NCBI GenBank assembly: GCA_020832405.1
Contig: JAFIET010000007.1
Coordinates: 20,377-84,376, forward strand
DNA from: Balneolales bacterium
Lineage (GTDB): Bacteria; Bacteroidota; Rhodothermia; Balneolales; Cyclonatronaceae
Reading direction: 5' to 3'
DNA: 64,000 bases
The position numbers and the translations under genes are program-made. Shown here one piece after another: positions 41,711 to 51,515 of the stretch. Numbering within the stretch: the first letter of the stretch is position 1; every line of letters begins with the position of its first letter. Under the pieces are notes generated by a model. The model was not told where the DNA came from. It did not search any database and worked only from the letters and a program-made list of their open reading frames with translations.

Positions 41711-44395
41711 ATGCAACATAAATCATCTGCTGAAATCAGGCAGGAATTTCTTGACTTCTTTGCTGCCAAAGAACACGCTATTACGGCAAGTGCACCGGTA
41801 GTGCCGCAGGACGATCCGACCCTGCTGTTTACTAATGCAGGTATGAATCAATTCAAACCAATTTTTTTGGGTGAACAGCAAACTTATGCTCAGGACGGGC
41901 GGCATTGGTCGAGAGCTGCCAACACCCAAAAATGTATCCGTGTAAGTGGCAAACACAACGATCTCGAAGAAGTCGGTATCGACACCTATCATCACACGCT
42001 TTTCGAGATGCTGGGGAACTGGTCTTTTGGAGATTATTTCAAGAAAGAAGCTATTTCGTGGGCGTGGGAACTCCTGGTGGAACAATGGGGACTTGATTCC
42101 GGCAGGCTTTACGCAACCGTATTTGGTGGTGATGAACAGGACGGTCTGCCTGTTGATGAGGAAGCCATTGCGCTCTGGAAGGAAGTAACCTCAATAAAGC
42201 CGGAACACATTCTTCGGTTTGGCAAAAAAGACAACTTCTGGGAAATGGGAGATACAGGCCCGTGCGGTCCATGTTCTGAAATTCATGTTGATCTACGCTC
42301 CGATGAGGAGCGTGCCAAAGTGGACGGTGCAACCCTCGTTAATGCTGACGATCCCCGCGTGATGGAAATCTGGAACCTGGTTTTCATTCAGTTTAACCGG
42401 CAGGCTGACGGCAGCCTGCACAAGCTGCCTGCACAGCACGTTGATACCGGTATGGGTTTTGAACGCATTTGCGCCGTGCTTCAGGGGAAAAAGTCTAATT
42501 ACGATTCAGACGTATTTCAGCCACTCATTCAGGAGATTGCAGGTCTGGCGGAAAAAACATACGGAGAGGATGAAAAAACGGATATCGCTATTCGTGTTAT
42601 CGCCGACCACATCCGTGCCGTATCTTTTGGTGTTGCAGACGGCGCCTCACCTTCTAACGACGGGCGCGGTTACGTTATCCGTCGTATTCTGCGCCGTGCG
42701 GTTCGCTACGGCTGGGACGTTCTCGAACTGCGGGAACCCTTCATGCATAAATTAGTACCCGGTATAGGTAAAGTTTTTGAGCATGTTTTCCCTGAGCTTC
42801 AGGCGCAGCTTGCCTACGTAACCTCTGTTATCAAAGCAGAAGAAGACAGTTTTCTGAAAACCCTGGGGCAGGGGATAAGCCTCTTTGAACAGCTTGCTGA
42901 GGGTTCAGAACTTATTTCCGGCGAACAGGCTTTTAAACTCCACGATACCTATGGTTTCCCGATTGACCTAACGCGCCTTATGGCACGTGAACGGGGTATC
43001 AGCGTTGATGTAGCTGGTTTTGACCGGCTGATGCAGCAGCAAAAAGAGCGTGCAAGAAGTGCCGGACGTTTTCAGGCTGAAGCAGCCGGCGTGCAGCACT
43101 GGACCTTCAGTAAAGGGTACGATGAACTTCCGCCTACCTTGTTTACCGGGTATGATGAATTTGTTTCTGAATGCAAGCTAATTGCATGGCGCCCAACAGC
43201 TGAGGAAGGTTCATTTCAGATTGTTCTGAACCGTACACCCTTTTATGCTGAAAGCGGCGGACAGATAGCTGATACCGGAGTACTGCGTTTTGGTGATACA
43301 AGCATTCAGGTATTCGATGTTCGTAAAAAAGATGATGTTTACTTCCATTTCACCCGAACCGCTCCGCCCGAAGGTGCCACTGCCTGTGTAGCAGAGATTG
43401 ATGCCGGCCTTCGTACTGAAATCCAGAAAAATCACACCGCTACTCACCTTGTTCATGCCATCCTGCGACAGGAACTTGGAAATCATGTTGCTCAGAAGGG
43501 TTCGCTTGTTTCCGCAGATAAACTCCGTTTCGACTTCTCTCATTTTGAGGCCGTAACACAGGAACAGCTCGATACCATTGAAGAGCAGGTCAACAAAAAG
43601 ATTCAGGAAAACATCCCCCTCACCGATGAGCGTGAAGTACCGATAGAAGAAGCCCGTTCCCGCGGCGCTATGATGCTGTTCGGCGAGAAGTACGGTGATT
43701 TTGTAAGGGTTGTGACCTTTGATCCCGCTTTTTCAGCAGAGCTCTGTGGCGGCACACATGTGAAGGCTACCGGCGAGATCGGCTATTTTCGATTTGTCTC
43801 TGAATCAAGCGTGGCCTCAGGTATCCGACGGATTGAAGCGGTAACAGGTCTTCAGGCCGATGCACTTCTAAGAACGGAGAAACAAACGCTTGCAGGCCTG
43901 AAAAAAGCTGCCGGAGCCGGAAAAGATCCGCTTGATTTTGTGGACGAGCTGTTGCTCGAGCGCAAAAATCTTCTCAAGGAGCTGAAAGAGCTGAAGATGG
44001 AGCTTGCTGGTGCAGGGCTTGAACAGCTGCTTAATAAAGGTGAAGTCATTTCTGAAAACGTTACCCTCATAAAAGGCATCATCGAGGGATCTGACATGAA
44101 TCAGCTTAAGCAGCTTGGTTATGAGGTACTGAACCGCAGGGCTTCCGCTACTGTTTGTTTACTCGGAACAGCCGATAAGGAAAACGGCAAAGTATTTATC
44201 ATGGCTTGTGTTACCGATGACCTCATTCAAAAAGGCCTGAAGGCCGGAGCGCTTGTTGGTGCTGTTGCAAAACTTGTAGGCGGAGGGGGCGGCGGTCAGC
44301 CTAACCTTGCTACAGCCGGAGGAAAGAAACCGGAAAAGCTGCAGGAAGCACTTGATAAAGCAACGGATATTATCAACAGCTTTATTCAAAAATAA
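41711..44395 (+). CDS. alaS: Alanine-tRNA ligase
   Basis: Class II synthetase of 894 residues. Catalytic domain begins SAEIRQEFLDFFAAKEH and contains TNAGMNQFKPIFLG, DTYHHTLFEMLGNWSFGDYFK, GDTGPCGPCSEIH, HVDTGMGFERI and GRGYVIRRILRRAVRYG. The editing domain has HTATHLVHAILRQ and CGGTH, the zinc/editing His and Cys positions. A coiled linker leads to the C-Ala domain with LVGGGGGGQPNLATAGG. All parts are intact. It is followed 85 bases on by pdhA, with no convincing terminator between, so the two may be partly co-transcribed. Confidence 0.97.
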   Translation: MQHKSSAEIRQEFLDFFAAKEHAITASAPVVPQDDPTLLFTNAGMNQFKPIFLGEQQTYAQDGRHWSRAANTQKCIRVSGKHNDLEEVGIDTYHHTLFEMLGNWSFGDYFKKEAISWAWELLVEQWGLDSGRLYATVFGGDEQDGLPVDEEAIALWKEVTSIKPEHILRFGKKDNFWEMGDTGPCGPCSEIHVDLRSDEERAKVDGATLVNADDPRVMEIWNLVFIQFNRQADGSLHKLPAQHVDTGMGFERICAVLQGKKSNYDSDVFQPLIQEIAGLAEKTYGEDEKTDIAIRVIADHIRAVSFGVADGASPSNDGRGYVIRRILRRAVRYGWDVLELREPFMHKLVPGIGKVFEHVFPELQAQLAYVTSVIKAEEDSFLKTLGQGISLFEQLAEGSELISGEQAFKLHDTYGFPIDLTRLMARERGISVDVAGFDRLMQQQKERARSAGRFQAEAAGVQHWTFSKGYDELPPTLFTGYDEFVSECKLIAWRPTAEEGSFQIVLNRTPFYAESGGQIADTGVLRFGDTSIQVFDVRKKDDVYFHFTRTAPPEGATACVAEIDAGLRTEIQKNHTATHLVHAILRQELGNHVAQKGSLVSADKLRFDFSHFEAVTQEQLDTIEEQVNKKIQENIPLTDEREVPIEEARSRGAMMLFGEKYGDFVRVVTFDPAFSAELCGGTHVKATGEIGYFRFVSESSVASGIRRIEAVTGLQADALLRTEKQTLAGLKKAAGAGKDPLDFVDELLLERKNLLKELKELKMELAGAGLEQLLNKGEVISENVTLIKGIIEGSDMNQLKQLGYEVLNRRASATVCLLGTADKENGKVFIMACVTDDLIQKGLKAGALVGAVAKLVGGGGGGQPNLATAGGKKPEKLQEALDKATDIINSFIQK

Positions 44396-44480
44396 AAATA
44401 TAAAAAACGGGCCGTTTTGGGATTGCCCGAGAACTGAAAACTGATCATTAGTTAACCCTAACCAATATATTCCTGAAATT

Positions 44481-45554
44481 ATGGCAAAAAAAGCCGATGA
44501 AGGGTTTACACCCACAGGGAAGGTTTACAAGAGCACAACGCTTCCTAAACCTACAACCAAAAATCACAAGGACTTAGGTATAAAAGATGAACAGCTTCCG
44601 GAAATTTACCGGAACATGTACTTGCAGCGCCGTTTTGAAGAACGGGCAGCACAAATGTATCAAAAAGGAAAATTCGGTGGTTTCCTTCACCTTTACATTG
44701 GTCAGGAAGCCGTTTCAGCAAGTACTGTACACGTGCTGAATGATGATGATGATATTATCAGTGCCTACCGGGTGCACGGCCTTGCACTCGCACGGGGCAC
44801 AAGTCCGAATGCGTGCATGGCCGAGCTCTTTGGAAAGGTGACCGGCTGCTCAAAAGGTAAAGGCGGCTCCATGCACTTTTTTGATGTTGAAAAACACTTC
44901 TGGGGCGGCCACGCGATTGTTGGGGCACATATTCCGCTTGGCGCCGGTCTGGCGATGGCCAATAAATACCAGGGTAACGGGCGTATTGCAATTTGTTTCT
45001 TCGGCGACGGCGCGGTAGATCAGGGTTCTTTAAACGAGACCTTCAACATGGCCCAGCTCTGGAAGCTTCCCGTAATTTTCGTGGTTGAAAACAACGGTTA
45101 CTCAATGGGTACAGCCGTTGAGCGCCATTCGGCCGGTCAGCTCCACAAGAGGGGCGAGGCCTACGGCATGAAAAACGGCGTTGCCAACGGCATGGATTTC
45201 TTCTCTATGGTTGATACACTCTCTGATATTGCGAAAGAAGTCCGCGAAACCAATGAGCCCTACTTCCTTGAGGTAAAAACCTACCGCTACAGAGGTCATT
45301 CAATGAGTGATCCCGGTAATTACCGCACCAAGGAAGAGCTCGAAGAATTCCGCTCATTCGACCCTATCGAGCGCCTGAAGACCTACATGTTCGAAAACAA
45401 GCTTGTAAGTGAAGAAGAGATCAAAAGCATCGAGGATGAAATCAACAAAGAAGTGCTCGATGCCATCGACTTCGCCGAAGAAAGCGAGTTTCCGCCGGCT
45501 TCCGACCTGTACGAGCATGTTTATGTGCAGGAAGACTTCCCGTTCCATACCTAA
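44481..45554 (+). CDS. pdhA: Pyruvate dehydrogenase E1 component, alpha subunit
   Basis: Thiamine-diphosphate-dependent E1 alpha, 357 residues, decarboxylating pyruvate within the pyruvate dehydrogenase complex. Key features: YLQRRFEERAAQMYQKGKFGGFLHLYIGQEA, the RVHGLALARG loop, KGGSMHFFD, and the ThDP/magnesium motif GDGAVDQGSLNETFNMA...ENNGYSMGT; YRYRGHSMSDPGNYR carries the loop phosphorylated in mitochondria. The first 35 residues are an extra polar extension. Together with pdhB and pdhC it forms a three-gene operon; E3 is not in this window. A branched-chain 2-oxoacid role is less likely, given the PDH-like loop. Confidence 0.93.
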   Translation: MAKKADEGFTPTGKVYKSTTLPKPTTKNHKDLGIKDEQLPEIYRNMYLQRRFEERAAQMYQKGKFGGFLHLYIGQEAVSASTVHVLNDDDDIISAYRVHGLALARGTSPNACMAELFGKVTGCSKGKGGSMHFFDVEKHFWGGHAIVGAHIPLGAGLAMANKYQGNGRIAICFFGDGAVDQGSLNETFNMAQLWKLPVIFVVENNGYSMGTAVERHSAGQLHKRGEAYGMKNGVANGMDFFSMVDTLSDIAKEVRETNEPYFLEVKTYRYRGHSMSDPGNYRTKEELEEFRSFDPIERLKTYMFENKLVSEEEIKSIEDEINKEVLDAIDFAEESEFPPASDLYEHVYVQEDFPFHT

Positions 45555-45590
45555 TCATCACGACAAATTCAGAAGGGAGAATAGAATCTA

Positions 45591-46571
45591 ATGTCTGTTA
45601 AACAATTCAGAGATGCCATCCGCGAAGCGATGGTAGAAGAAATGCGCCGTGATGAAAGTATCATCATCATGGGAGAGGAAGTAGCCGAGTACGACGGAGC
45701 CTACAAGGTTACACAGGGTATGCTCGAAGAATTCGGCCTGCGCCGTGTAATCGATACACCCATTTCGGAACTCGGTTTTTCCGGTATCGGTGCAGGTGCA
45801 GCTATGAACGGCCTACGGCCAATTATCGAATTTATGACCTTCAATTTTGCTGTTGTGGGTATAGATCAGATCCTGAACAACGCAGCCAAAATCCGGTACA
45901 TGAGCGGCGGACAGGTAAAGTTTCCGATGGTTTTCCGCGGCCCGAACGCCTCAGCGGGTCAGCTCGGAGCTACGCACTCCGTTGCCTATGAAAGCCTGTA
46001 TGCCCACATTCCGGGCCTGAAAGTGATGTACCCTTCCGAGCCCTACGATGCCAAAGGCATGCTCAAAACCGCTATCCGCGACGACGACCCGGTTATCTTT
46101 CTTGAATCCGAGCAGATGTACGCTATGAAACAGGAAGTGCCGGACGAAGAATACCTCATTCCGTTTGGCGTCGGTAAAATCAAGCGCGAAGGCGATGATG
46201 TTACCATTGTTGCACACGGCAAGATGTATCATATCGCTCAGCAGGCGGCAAAAGAACTTGCCAAAGACGGTATCGAAGCCGAGGTAATCGACCCCCGCTG
46301 CATGAAGCCCTTTGATTTTAAGATGGTGATAGAATCCATCAAAAAAACCAACCGTTGTGTAATTGTGGATGAATCCCATCCTTTTGCAGGTATGGCCGCT
46401 GAGATCGGATTCGTAATTCAGCGGGATGCATTCGACTACCTCGATGCACCTGTTCAGCGTGTAACCATCCCCGATGTGCCGGCACCATTCGCCAAGAATC
46501 TGTTCGATCTCTGGCTGCCCGGCCCTAAACAAGTAATTGACGCGGTGAAAGCCGTGACCTATAAAAACTAA
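45591..46571 (+). CDS. pdhB: Pyruvate dehydrogenase E1 component, beta subunit
   Basis: E1 beta subunit, 326 residues, pairing with PdhA. It shows FRDAIREAMVEEMRRDESIIIMGEEVAEYDGAYKVTQGM with the ThDP-contacting Glu, DTPISELGFSGIGAGAAMNGLRPIIEFM, FRGPNASAGQLGATHS, HIPGLKVMYPSEPYDAKGML, and the C-terminal EVIDPRCMKPFD...IVDESHPFAGMAAEIGF. An AGAAGGGAG stretch just upstream of the ATG acts as ribosome-binding site. Located 36 bases after pdhA and 27 bases before pdhC. Confidence 0.95.
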   Translation: MSVKQFRDAIREAMVEEMRRDESIIIMGEEVAEYDGAYKVTQGMLEEFGLRRVIDTPISELGFSGIGAGAAMNGLRPIIEFMTFNFAVVGIDQILNNAAKIRYMSGGQVKFPMVFRGPNASAGQLGATHSVAYESLYAHIPGLKVMYPSEPYDAKGMLKTAIRDDDPVIFLESEQMYAMKQEVPDEEYLIPFGVGKIKREGDDVTIVAHGKMYHIAQQAAKELAKDGIEAEVIDPRCMKPFDFKMVIESIKKTNRCVIVDESHPFAGMAAEIGFVIQRDAFDYLDAPVQRVTIPDVPAPFAKNLFDLWLPGPKQVIDAVKAVTYKN

Positions 46572-46598
46572 TCACCGCTAAAGCTAAGGATTGCAGTT

Positions 46599-47897
46599 AT
46601 GGCTATAGTTATTGATATGCCCAAACTCAGTGACACCATGGAAGAGGGTGTTATTGCTAAATGGAATGTGAAAGAAGGAGACAAGGTAAGCTCAGGCGAC
46701 ATCATCGCAGAAGTTGAAACTGATAAGGCTACCATGGATGTAGAAGTTTTTGATGATGGCACTGTGCTTAAGCTTGTGGCATCTGAGGGGGATTCCATCC
46801 CGCTTGGCGGCATCATCGCAATTATCGGAGATGAAGGGGAAGACATCAGCGGTTTGCTTGATGGCGGATCCGATTCCAAATCGAAAGAAGCTCCGAAGCA
46901 ACCAAAAAAGAATGATTCTGAGGCCGAAGAAAAGAAAGATGATAAAGCTTTTGATCCGCTGTTCGGCGAACTCGAAGGCGAGGCATCTTCTGAAGAGAAG
47001 GTTCCAAACGAAGACGGCGGACGCGTAAAGGCATCGCCACTTGCCCGGAAAATGGCAGAAGAGCAAGGGATTGATCTAAGCAGTGTGAAAGGTTCGGGGC
47101 CTAACGGTCGTGTGGTTAAAGCAGATATCGAAGGTTTTGAGGCAAAGGCTGAAGCTCCGAAACCTGAACCCAAAGCAGAACAAAAACAGGCTGCGAAAAC
47201 GGCCACTGCCCCTGCAGCCAATTATGAGGACATCCCCATCAATCAGATGCGCAAAACGATTGCGCGCCGCCTGAGCGAAAGCATGTTCACGAACCCGCAC
47301 TTCTACGAGACGATCGACATCGACATGAAGAAAGCGGTTCAGATGCGCGAAAGCCTCAATGCCATGCCTGATGTTAAAGTGAGCTTTAACGACATGGTTG
47401 TGAAGGCCTGTGCCGTTGCACTGCGCCGGCATCCGAAAATAAACAGCTCCTGGCTGGGCGATGTAATCCGGATGCACAAAGATGTGCACATTGCCGTTGC
47501 AGTTGCTGTAGAAGACGGACTCCTCACGCCGGTAATCCGCGATACTGACAGAAAAGGCTTTGCCGAAATCGGCAATGAAGTGCGTGTGCTTGCCGGTAAA
47601 GCCAAAGAGAAAAAGCTTCAGCCGGATCAGATGGAAGGCAGTACCTTTACAATCAGCAATCTCGGCATGTTTGGTATCGAAGAGTTTACGGCCATCATCA
47701 ACCCGCCAAACGCCTGCATTCTTGCAGTGGGTGCCATTCGTGACGTTCCTGTAATAGAAAACGGTGAAGTTGTACCCGGCAAACGCATGAAAGTAACCCT
47801 CTCAAGCGATCACCGCGTAGTTGACGGCGCACTTGCAGCCCAATTCCTGCAAACACTTCGCAGCTTGCTGGAAGAGCCAATGGGGATGCTGCTGTAA
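46599..47897 (+). CDS. pdhC: Pyruvate dehydrogenase E2, dihydrolipoyl acetyltransferase
   Basis: E2 core of 432 residues. One lipoyl domain (residues 1-78) has the lipoate Lys43 in [10 protein letters not shown]; an acidic linker leads to the E3/E1-binding domain at about 145-180 ([34 protein letters not shown]); a second Ala/Pro/Glu-rich linker leads to the catalytic domain from about 210, ending [17 protein letters not shown] with the active-site His. One lipoyl domain is fewer than in E. coli but usual elsewhere. A strong terminator at 47936-47976 ends the operon. Confidence 0.96.
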   Translation: MAIVIDMPKLSDTMEEGVIAKWNVKEGDKVSSGDIIAEVETDKATMDVEVFDDGTVLKLVASEGDSIPLGGIIAIIGDEGEDISGLLDGGSDSKSKEAPKQPKKNDSEAEEKKDDKAFDPLFGELEGEASSEEKVPNEDGGRVKASPLARKMAEEQGIDLSSVKGSGPNGRVVKADIEGFEAKAEAPKPEPKAEQKQAAKTATAPAANYEDIPINQMRKTIARRLSESMFTNPHFYETIDIDMKKAVQMRESLNAMPDVKVSFNDMVVKACAVALRRHPKINSSWLGDVIRMHKDVHIAVAVAVEDGLLTPVIRDTDRKGFAEIGNEVRVLAGKAKEKKLQPDQMEGSTFTISNLGMFGIEEFTAIINPPNACILAVGAIRDVPVIENGEVVPGKRMKVTLSSDHRVVDGALAAQFLQTLRSLLEEPMGMLL

Positions 47898-47935
47898 GCA
47901 CAACAAAAATTCGCAGACAAACGAAAAGAACACAA

Positions 47936-47976
47936 AAACAGCCGGAAATCGAAAAAGCATTTCCGGCTGTTTTTTT
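47936..47976 (+). terminator. Intrinsic terminator after pdhC
   Basis: Fourteen-base perfect stem AAACAGCCGGAAAT/ATTTCCGGCTGTTT (47936-47949 with 47959-47972) and a run of seven Ts. Confidence 0.95.
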
Positions 47977-48005
47977 AACAGGGCCTTATTAACACCTGCA
48001 AAATT

Positions 48006-48043
48006 GGTAAAACAGATTTGTTATTTGTGCCTACTGTTTTACC
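48006..48043. repeat. Inverted repeat upstream of rfbD
   Basis: GGTAAAACAG at 48006-48015 and its exact complement CTGTTTTACC at 48034-48043, with 18 bases between. It sits 48 bases before the rfbD start. It could be an mRNA hairpin or an operator; no T tract follows. Confidence 0.5.
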
Positions 48044-48090
48044 TTAATACCTGAGTATCTACTTATTACCCTTCATCAAACAAGTACCCC

Positions 48091-48960
48091 GTGAAATATT
48101 TAATCTTGGGTGCCAAAGGTCAGCTTGGGCTGGAGTGGACCAAAAGACTTAGCCGGGAAAACCTGGCATTTACTGCTACAGATTATCAGGAGCTTGATAT
48201 CTCCGATACCGAAGCAGTTGCTCTTTACCTGGATGAGCACAAGCCAGACGTTGTTCTGAATTGTGCAGCCTATACAAATGTGGATGGCGCTGAATCTGAT
48301 TTCAAAGCCAATAATTTACTAAATCACAGTGCGCCGGCTGCAATAGCAGAGCTTTGTGATGCAAAGGGAATAGTCTTCGTTCATTATTCGACTGATTATG
48401 TCTTTAGCGGTAATATTGAAGACAAGCAGGCTTATCCATTAGGTTATCCGATTGATGCACCCGTAAATCCGGTCAATAAATACGGCGAAGCTAAACTTAT
48501 GGGAGAGCAGGCTATTCAGCAGTCGGGTAAGAATTATCTGATAATCCGTATCGCATGGCTTTGCAGCGCTTACGGTAAAAATTTTATGAAGACAATGATT
48601 CGTTTTGGTTCCGAAAAGCCCAAACTGACCATTGTAAACGATCAGTTTGGTTCACCTACCTTCACCTTCGATGTGGTTGACGCAACGCTCAGAATACTAC
48701 AGACGCCTGAGCGCGGTATTTTTCATGTTACAACTGAAGGAATGTACTCCTGGTTTGACTTTGCGAACGCCATATTTAATGAAGCTGGTATTAAGGTAGA
48801 AACGGAGCCCGTTGGCAGCGATGCCTACCCTATGGTTGCAAAACGCCCTGCTTACTCTAAACTGGATACATCCCGCTTCAAAGAAATAAGCGGGGGCGTA
48901 TCGTATCACATGGCCGACGGCATAAAACGTGTGCTTAGCGAACTAAACTCATCCTCTTAA
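48091..48960 (+). CDS. rfbD: dTDP-4-dehydrorhamnose reductase
   Basis: Last step of dTDP-L-rhamnose synthesis: NAD(P)H reduction of dTDP-4-keto-L-rhamnose. It is an SDR-like protein of 289 residues with KYLILGAKGQLGLEW for cofactor binding, VLNCAAYTNVDGAE, HYSTDYVFSG with the catalytic Thr, and YGEAKLMGE with the Tyr-Lys pair. The start is GTG at 48091. It heads rfbD-rfbC-rfbB with 12- and 11-base gaps; rfbA, the first enzyme of the pathway, is not in the window. Confidence 0.95.
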   Translation: MKYLILGAKGQLGLEWTKRLSRENLAFTATDYQELDISDTEAVALYLDEHKPDVVLNCAAYTNVDGAESDFKANNLLNHSAPAAIAELCDAKGIVFVHYSTDYVFSGNIEDKQAYPLGYPIDAPVNPVNKYGEAKLMGEQAIQQSGKNYLIIRIAWLCSAYGKNFMKTMIRFGSEKPKLTIVNDQFGSPTFTFDVVDATLRILQTPERGIFHVTTEGMYSWFDFANAIFNEAGIKVETEPVGSDAYPMVAKRPAYSKLDTSRFKEISGGVSYHMADGIKRVLSELNSSS

Positions 48961-48972
48961 CATAATCGCCTT

Positions 48973-49548
48973 ATGAAAGTTATTCGAACAGAAATTGACG
49001 ACGTTGTTTTTATCGAACCCAAAATATTCGGGGATATCAGGGGTTTTTTTACGGAAACTTACCGTAAGAGCTGGTTTGATGAAGCCGGAGTACCCTCCGT
49101 ATTTGTACAGGATAACCTTTCCCGTTCCAAAAAAGGAACATTGAGGGGGCTTCACTATCAGTTCCGCAACCCGCAGGCCAAGCTTGTGATGGTAACCCGG
49201 GGTGAAGTACTTGATGTTGCAGTTGATATACGGAAAGGCTCCCCGACTTTCGGAAAGCATGTGAAGTCCGTTTTGTCTGACGCAAATAAGCGTATGATTT
49301 TCATTCCGGAAGGTTTTGCACACGGCTTTGTTGTTCTCAGCGAGGAAGCCGATTTTCAGTACAAATGTTCTGATTATTACGACCCCGCAAGTGAGAGGTC
49401 TGTATATTGGAACGACCCGGCAATAGGCATCGATTGGAGCCTTGAAAACCCCATACTGAGTGAAAAAGACAAAACAGCCCGATTGCTGAAAGATGTTCCG
49501 GAAGATGAACTGCCCGTTTACAAGGGCCCGCATAACCTTCAACCTTAA
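48973..49548 (+). CDS. rfbC: dTDP-4-dehydrorhamnose 3,5-epimerase
   Basis: Cupin-fold epimerase of 191 residues acting on dTDP-4-keto-6-deoxy-glucose. The RmlC signature is clear: IFGDIRGFFTETYRKSWF, QDNLSRSKKGTLRGLHYQ with the active-site His, EVLDVAVDIRKGSPTFGKH, IPEGFAHGFVVLSEEADFQYKCSDYYDP and WNDPAIGIDW. Normal length. It is placed between rfbD and rfbB in one tight operon. Confidence 0.96.
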   Translation: MKVIRTEIDDVVFIEPKIFGDIRGFFTETYRKSWFDEAGVPSVFVQDNLSRSKKGTLRGLHYQFRNPQAKLVMVTRGEVLDVAVDIRKGSPTFGKHVKSVLSDANKRMIFIPEGFAHGFVVLSEEADFQYKCSDYYDPASERSVYWNDPAIGIDWSLENPILSEKDKTARLLKDVPEDELPVYKGPHNLQP

Positions 49549-49559
49549 ATTTCACATCT

Positions 49560-50561
49560 ATGAAACTCCTGATTACCGGCGGCGCCGGCTTTATTGGTTC
49601 AAATCTCATTCTGCATCTGCATGAGGCCTATCCTGATTATCACATTCTGAATGCAGATAAACTGACCTATGCCTCAGATCTCACCTATCTTAAGCCTTTG
49701 GAAAAGAGTACGCGTTATTCTTTTTCAAAAACAGATATTGTTGACCGGGATGCTGTACGACAGTTAGTCCGTTCGTTTAAGCCCGATGGTATCATCCATT
49801 TAGCTGCCGAATCGCATGTAGATAATTCCATTACAGGGCCTGAACCATTTATTCTGACAAACGTGCTTGGCACCTTCAACCTGCTCGAAGAATGCCGCGC
49901 TTTCTGGAATGAGAGTGGAAAATATTTTGGCTCATTTCGCTTTCATCATGTTTCTACTGATGAGGTTTACGGCACTTTAGGCGATACGGGGCTTTTCTCT
50001 GAAACTACACCATACGCACCAAACTCTCCTTATTCTGCAAGCAAGGCATCCAGTGATTTTATTGTAAGGTCATACCATCATACCTACGGAATGAATGTTG
50101 TAACCACAAACTGCTCCAATAATTACGGCCCGCATCAGCACGATGAAAAGCTTATTCCGGTGGTAATACGAACAGCTCTAAATAAAAAACCAATACCTGT
50201 TTACGGTAAAGGTGAAAATATCAGAGACTGGCTCTTTGTAAGGGATCACTGCAAGGCCATCGATATGGTTTTTCATGAAGGCAGAAGCGGTGAAACCTAC
50301 AATGTAGGGGGCCGGAATGAGTGGAAGAATATTGACCTTGTGAGGGCTATTTGTGATGAGCTAAATGAGCTGGCAGCTAACGGGCCCAACGGAGACTATA
50401 AAAACCTTATCACCTTTGTGACCGACCGGCCCGGACATGATCTTCGCTATGCGATAGACGCCACTAAACTGGAAAATGAGCTTGGCTGGCAAAATACGCA
50501 GGATTTCCGTCGCGATTTGCGTGAAACAGTTAACTGGTACAAAGTTAAATATGGCTTTTAG
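49560..50561 (+). CDS. rfbB: dTDP-glucose 4,6-dehydratase
   Basis: Extended SDR of 333 residues making dTDP-4-keto-6-deoxyglucose. NAD-binding GGAGFIGSN at residues 7-15, HLAAESHVDNSI, STDEVYG with the catalytic Thr-Asp-Glu, YSASKASSDF with Tyr and Lys, NCSNNYGPHQ and DRPGHDLRYAIDATKL are all present. It is the last gene of the rfb cluster and ends before a good terminator at 50600-50630. Product use (rhamnose for surface polysaccharide) is inferred from the operon. Confidence 0.96.
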   Translation: MKLLITGGAGFIGSNLILHLHEAYPDYHILNADKLTYASDLTYLKPLEKSTRYSFSKTDIVDRDAVRQLVRSFKPDGIIHLAAESHVDNSITGPEPFILTNVLGTFNLLEECRAFWNESGKYFGSFRFHHVSTDEVYGTLGDTGLFSETTPYAPNSPYSASKASSDFIVRSYHHTYGMNVVTTNCSNNYGPHQHDEKLIPVVIRTALNKKPIPVYGKGENIRDWLFVRDHCKAIDMVFHEGRSGETYNVGGRNEWKNIDLVRAICDELNELAANGPNGDYKNLITFVTDRPGHDLRYAIDATKLENELGWQNTQDFRRDLRETVNWYKVKYGF

Positions 50562-50599
50562 CAGGGCAGAACAGCTCTGGCAACCTGTGTTTTACCCCC

Positions 50600-50630
50600 A
50601 AAAGATGCAGAATTGATCTGCATCTTTTTT
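50600..50630 (+). terminator. Intrinsic terminator after rfbB
   Basis: Twelve-base stem AAAAGATGCAGA/TCTGCATCTTTT (50600-50611 with 50617-50628), loop ATTGA, followed by further Ts. Confidence 0.93.
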
Positions 50631-50728
50631 AATGGCATAAGGATATATACAGGCGAAATCTCCGAAGTCAATTAATTAAGTGCCGGATTTAAATAATAGC
50701 GTTAAAACCTTTAAATTAAGTCGGGTGG

Positions 50729-50736
50729 TAACTTTG
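50729..50736 (+). promoter_or_regulatory. -7 promoter element for the barrel gene
   Basis: TAACTTTG matches the Bacteroidota TAnnTTTG perfectly and lies about 55 bases upstream of the ATG at 50790. The -33 region (AAAACC) is weak. Confidence 0.55.
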
Positions 50737-50789
50737 CGATACAACCCCCTATTAACTCTACCAATAGCAGTAAATCAAACATTTCATAT

Positions 50790-51440
50790 ATGAAAAAAAT
50801 AATCTACAGTACGCTAACGGCTTTTTTTCTTTTACTATCTGTAAATGAGGTTAATGCGCAATCATTTGGCGCGAAACTTAATTTCGGAACACAAGGAATC
50901 GGCTTTGAAGGTATCATGCGCGTTTATGAACCCTTAAATGTTCGTGTAGGGGGCAACTTCCTGAATGCCAGTTACCTGTACGAAACCAGTGCAAGTGACG
51001 ATTATGATGTTGATGCATCTCTTTCACTTTCAACCTTCTCGGCTTTGTTAGACTGGCATCCGTACAAAACAAGCCTAAGATTGTCTGCAGGTCTTGTGTA
51101 TAATGCAAATGCCGTAAACACTTCTTTATTGCCCAAAAAATCCTATACAATAGGTGGGGATGTGTATTCACCTGATGAGCTTGGGAATTTAGATGCCGAA
51201 GTAACCTTTAGCCCTGTTTCACCATATCTGGGTATTGGTTTTGGAAATGTATTCTCCGGTTCAAGGTTCGGTTTTAACACCGATTTTGGTGTTCTCCTGC
51301 ATGGAAAACCAGCCGTGAGCCTCACTGCAGATGGCTTACTGTCGCCTTCTGCATCTCAGGCCCCGCAGCTCGAAGAAAATCTTAGCTGGGCAACCCTGTA
51401 TCCTGTAATTACATTCTCATTTACCTACCGCATCAACTAA
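50790..51440 (+). CDS. Outer-membrane beta-barrel protein, hypothetical
   Basis: A 216-residue exported protein. Signal peptide MKKIIYSTLTAFFLLLSVNEVNA, then strands such as FGAKLNFGTQGIGFEGIMRVYEPLNVRVGGNF, SFSALLDWHPYKTSLRLSAGLVYN, SPYLGIGFGN and the terminal YPVITFSFTYRIN, whose aromatic end is typical of barrels inserted by BamA. It resembles opacity/OmpW-like small barrels in shape. No ligand or enzyme motif is seen. The large lipoprotein gene starts 75 bases on without a terminator between, so they may be co-expressed. Confidence 0.75.
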   Translation: MKKIIYSTLTAFFLLLSVNEVNAQSFGAKLNFGTQGIGFEGIMRVYEPLNVRVGGNFLNASYLYETSASDDYDVDASLSLSTFSALLDWHPYKTSLRLSAGLVYNANAVNTSLLPKKSYTIGGDVYSPDELGNLDAEVTFSPVSPYLGIGFGNVFSGSRFGFNTDFGVLLHGKPAVSLTADGLLSPSASQAPQLEENLSWATLYPVITFSFTYRIN

Positions 51441-51515
51441 GATTATGCAGATGCAGCTTAACTGCATTTATTCCGCAATAATTTATTTTATTTCCAATCT
51501 CATTCCCCACGTATT

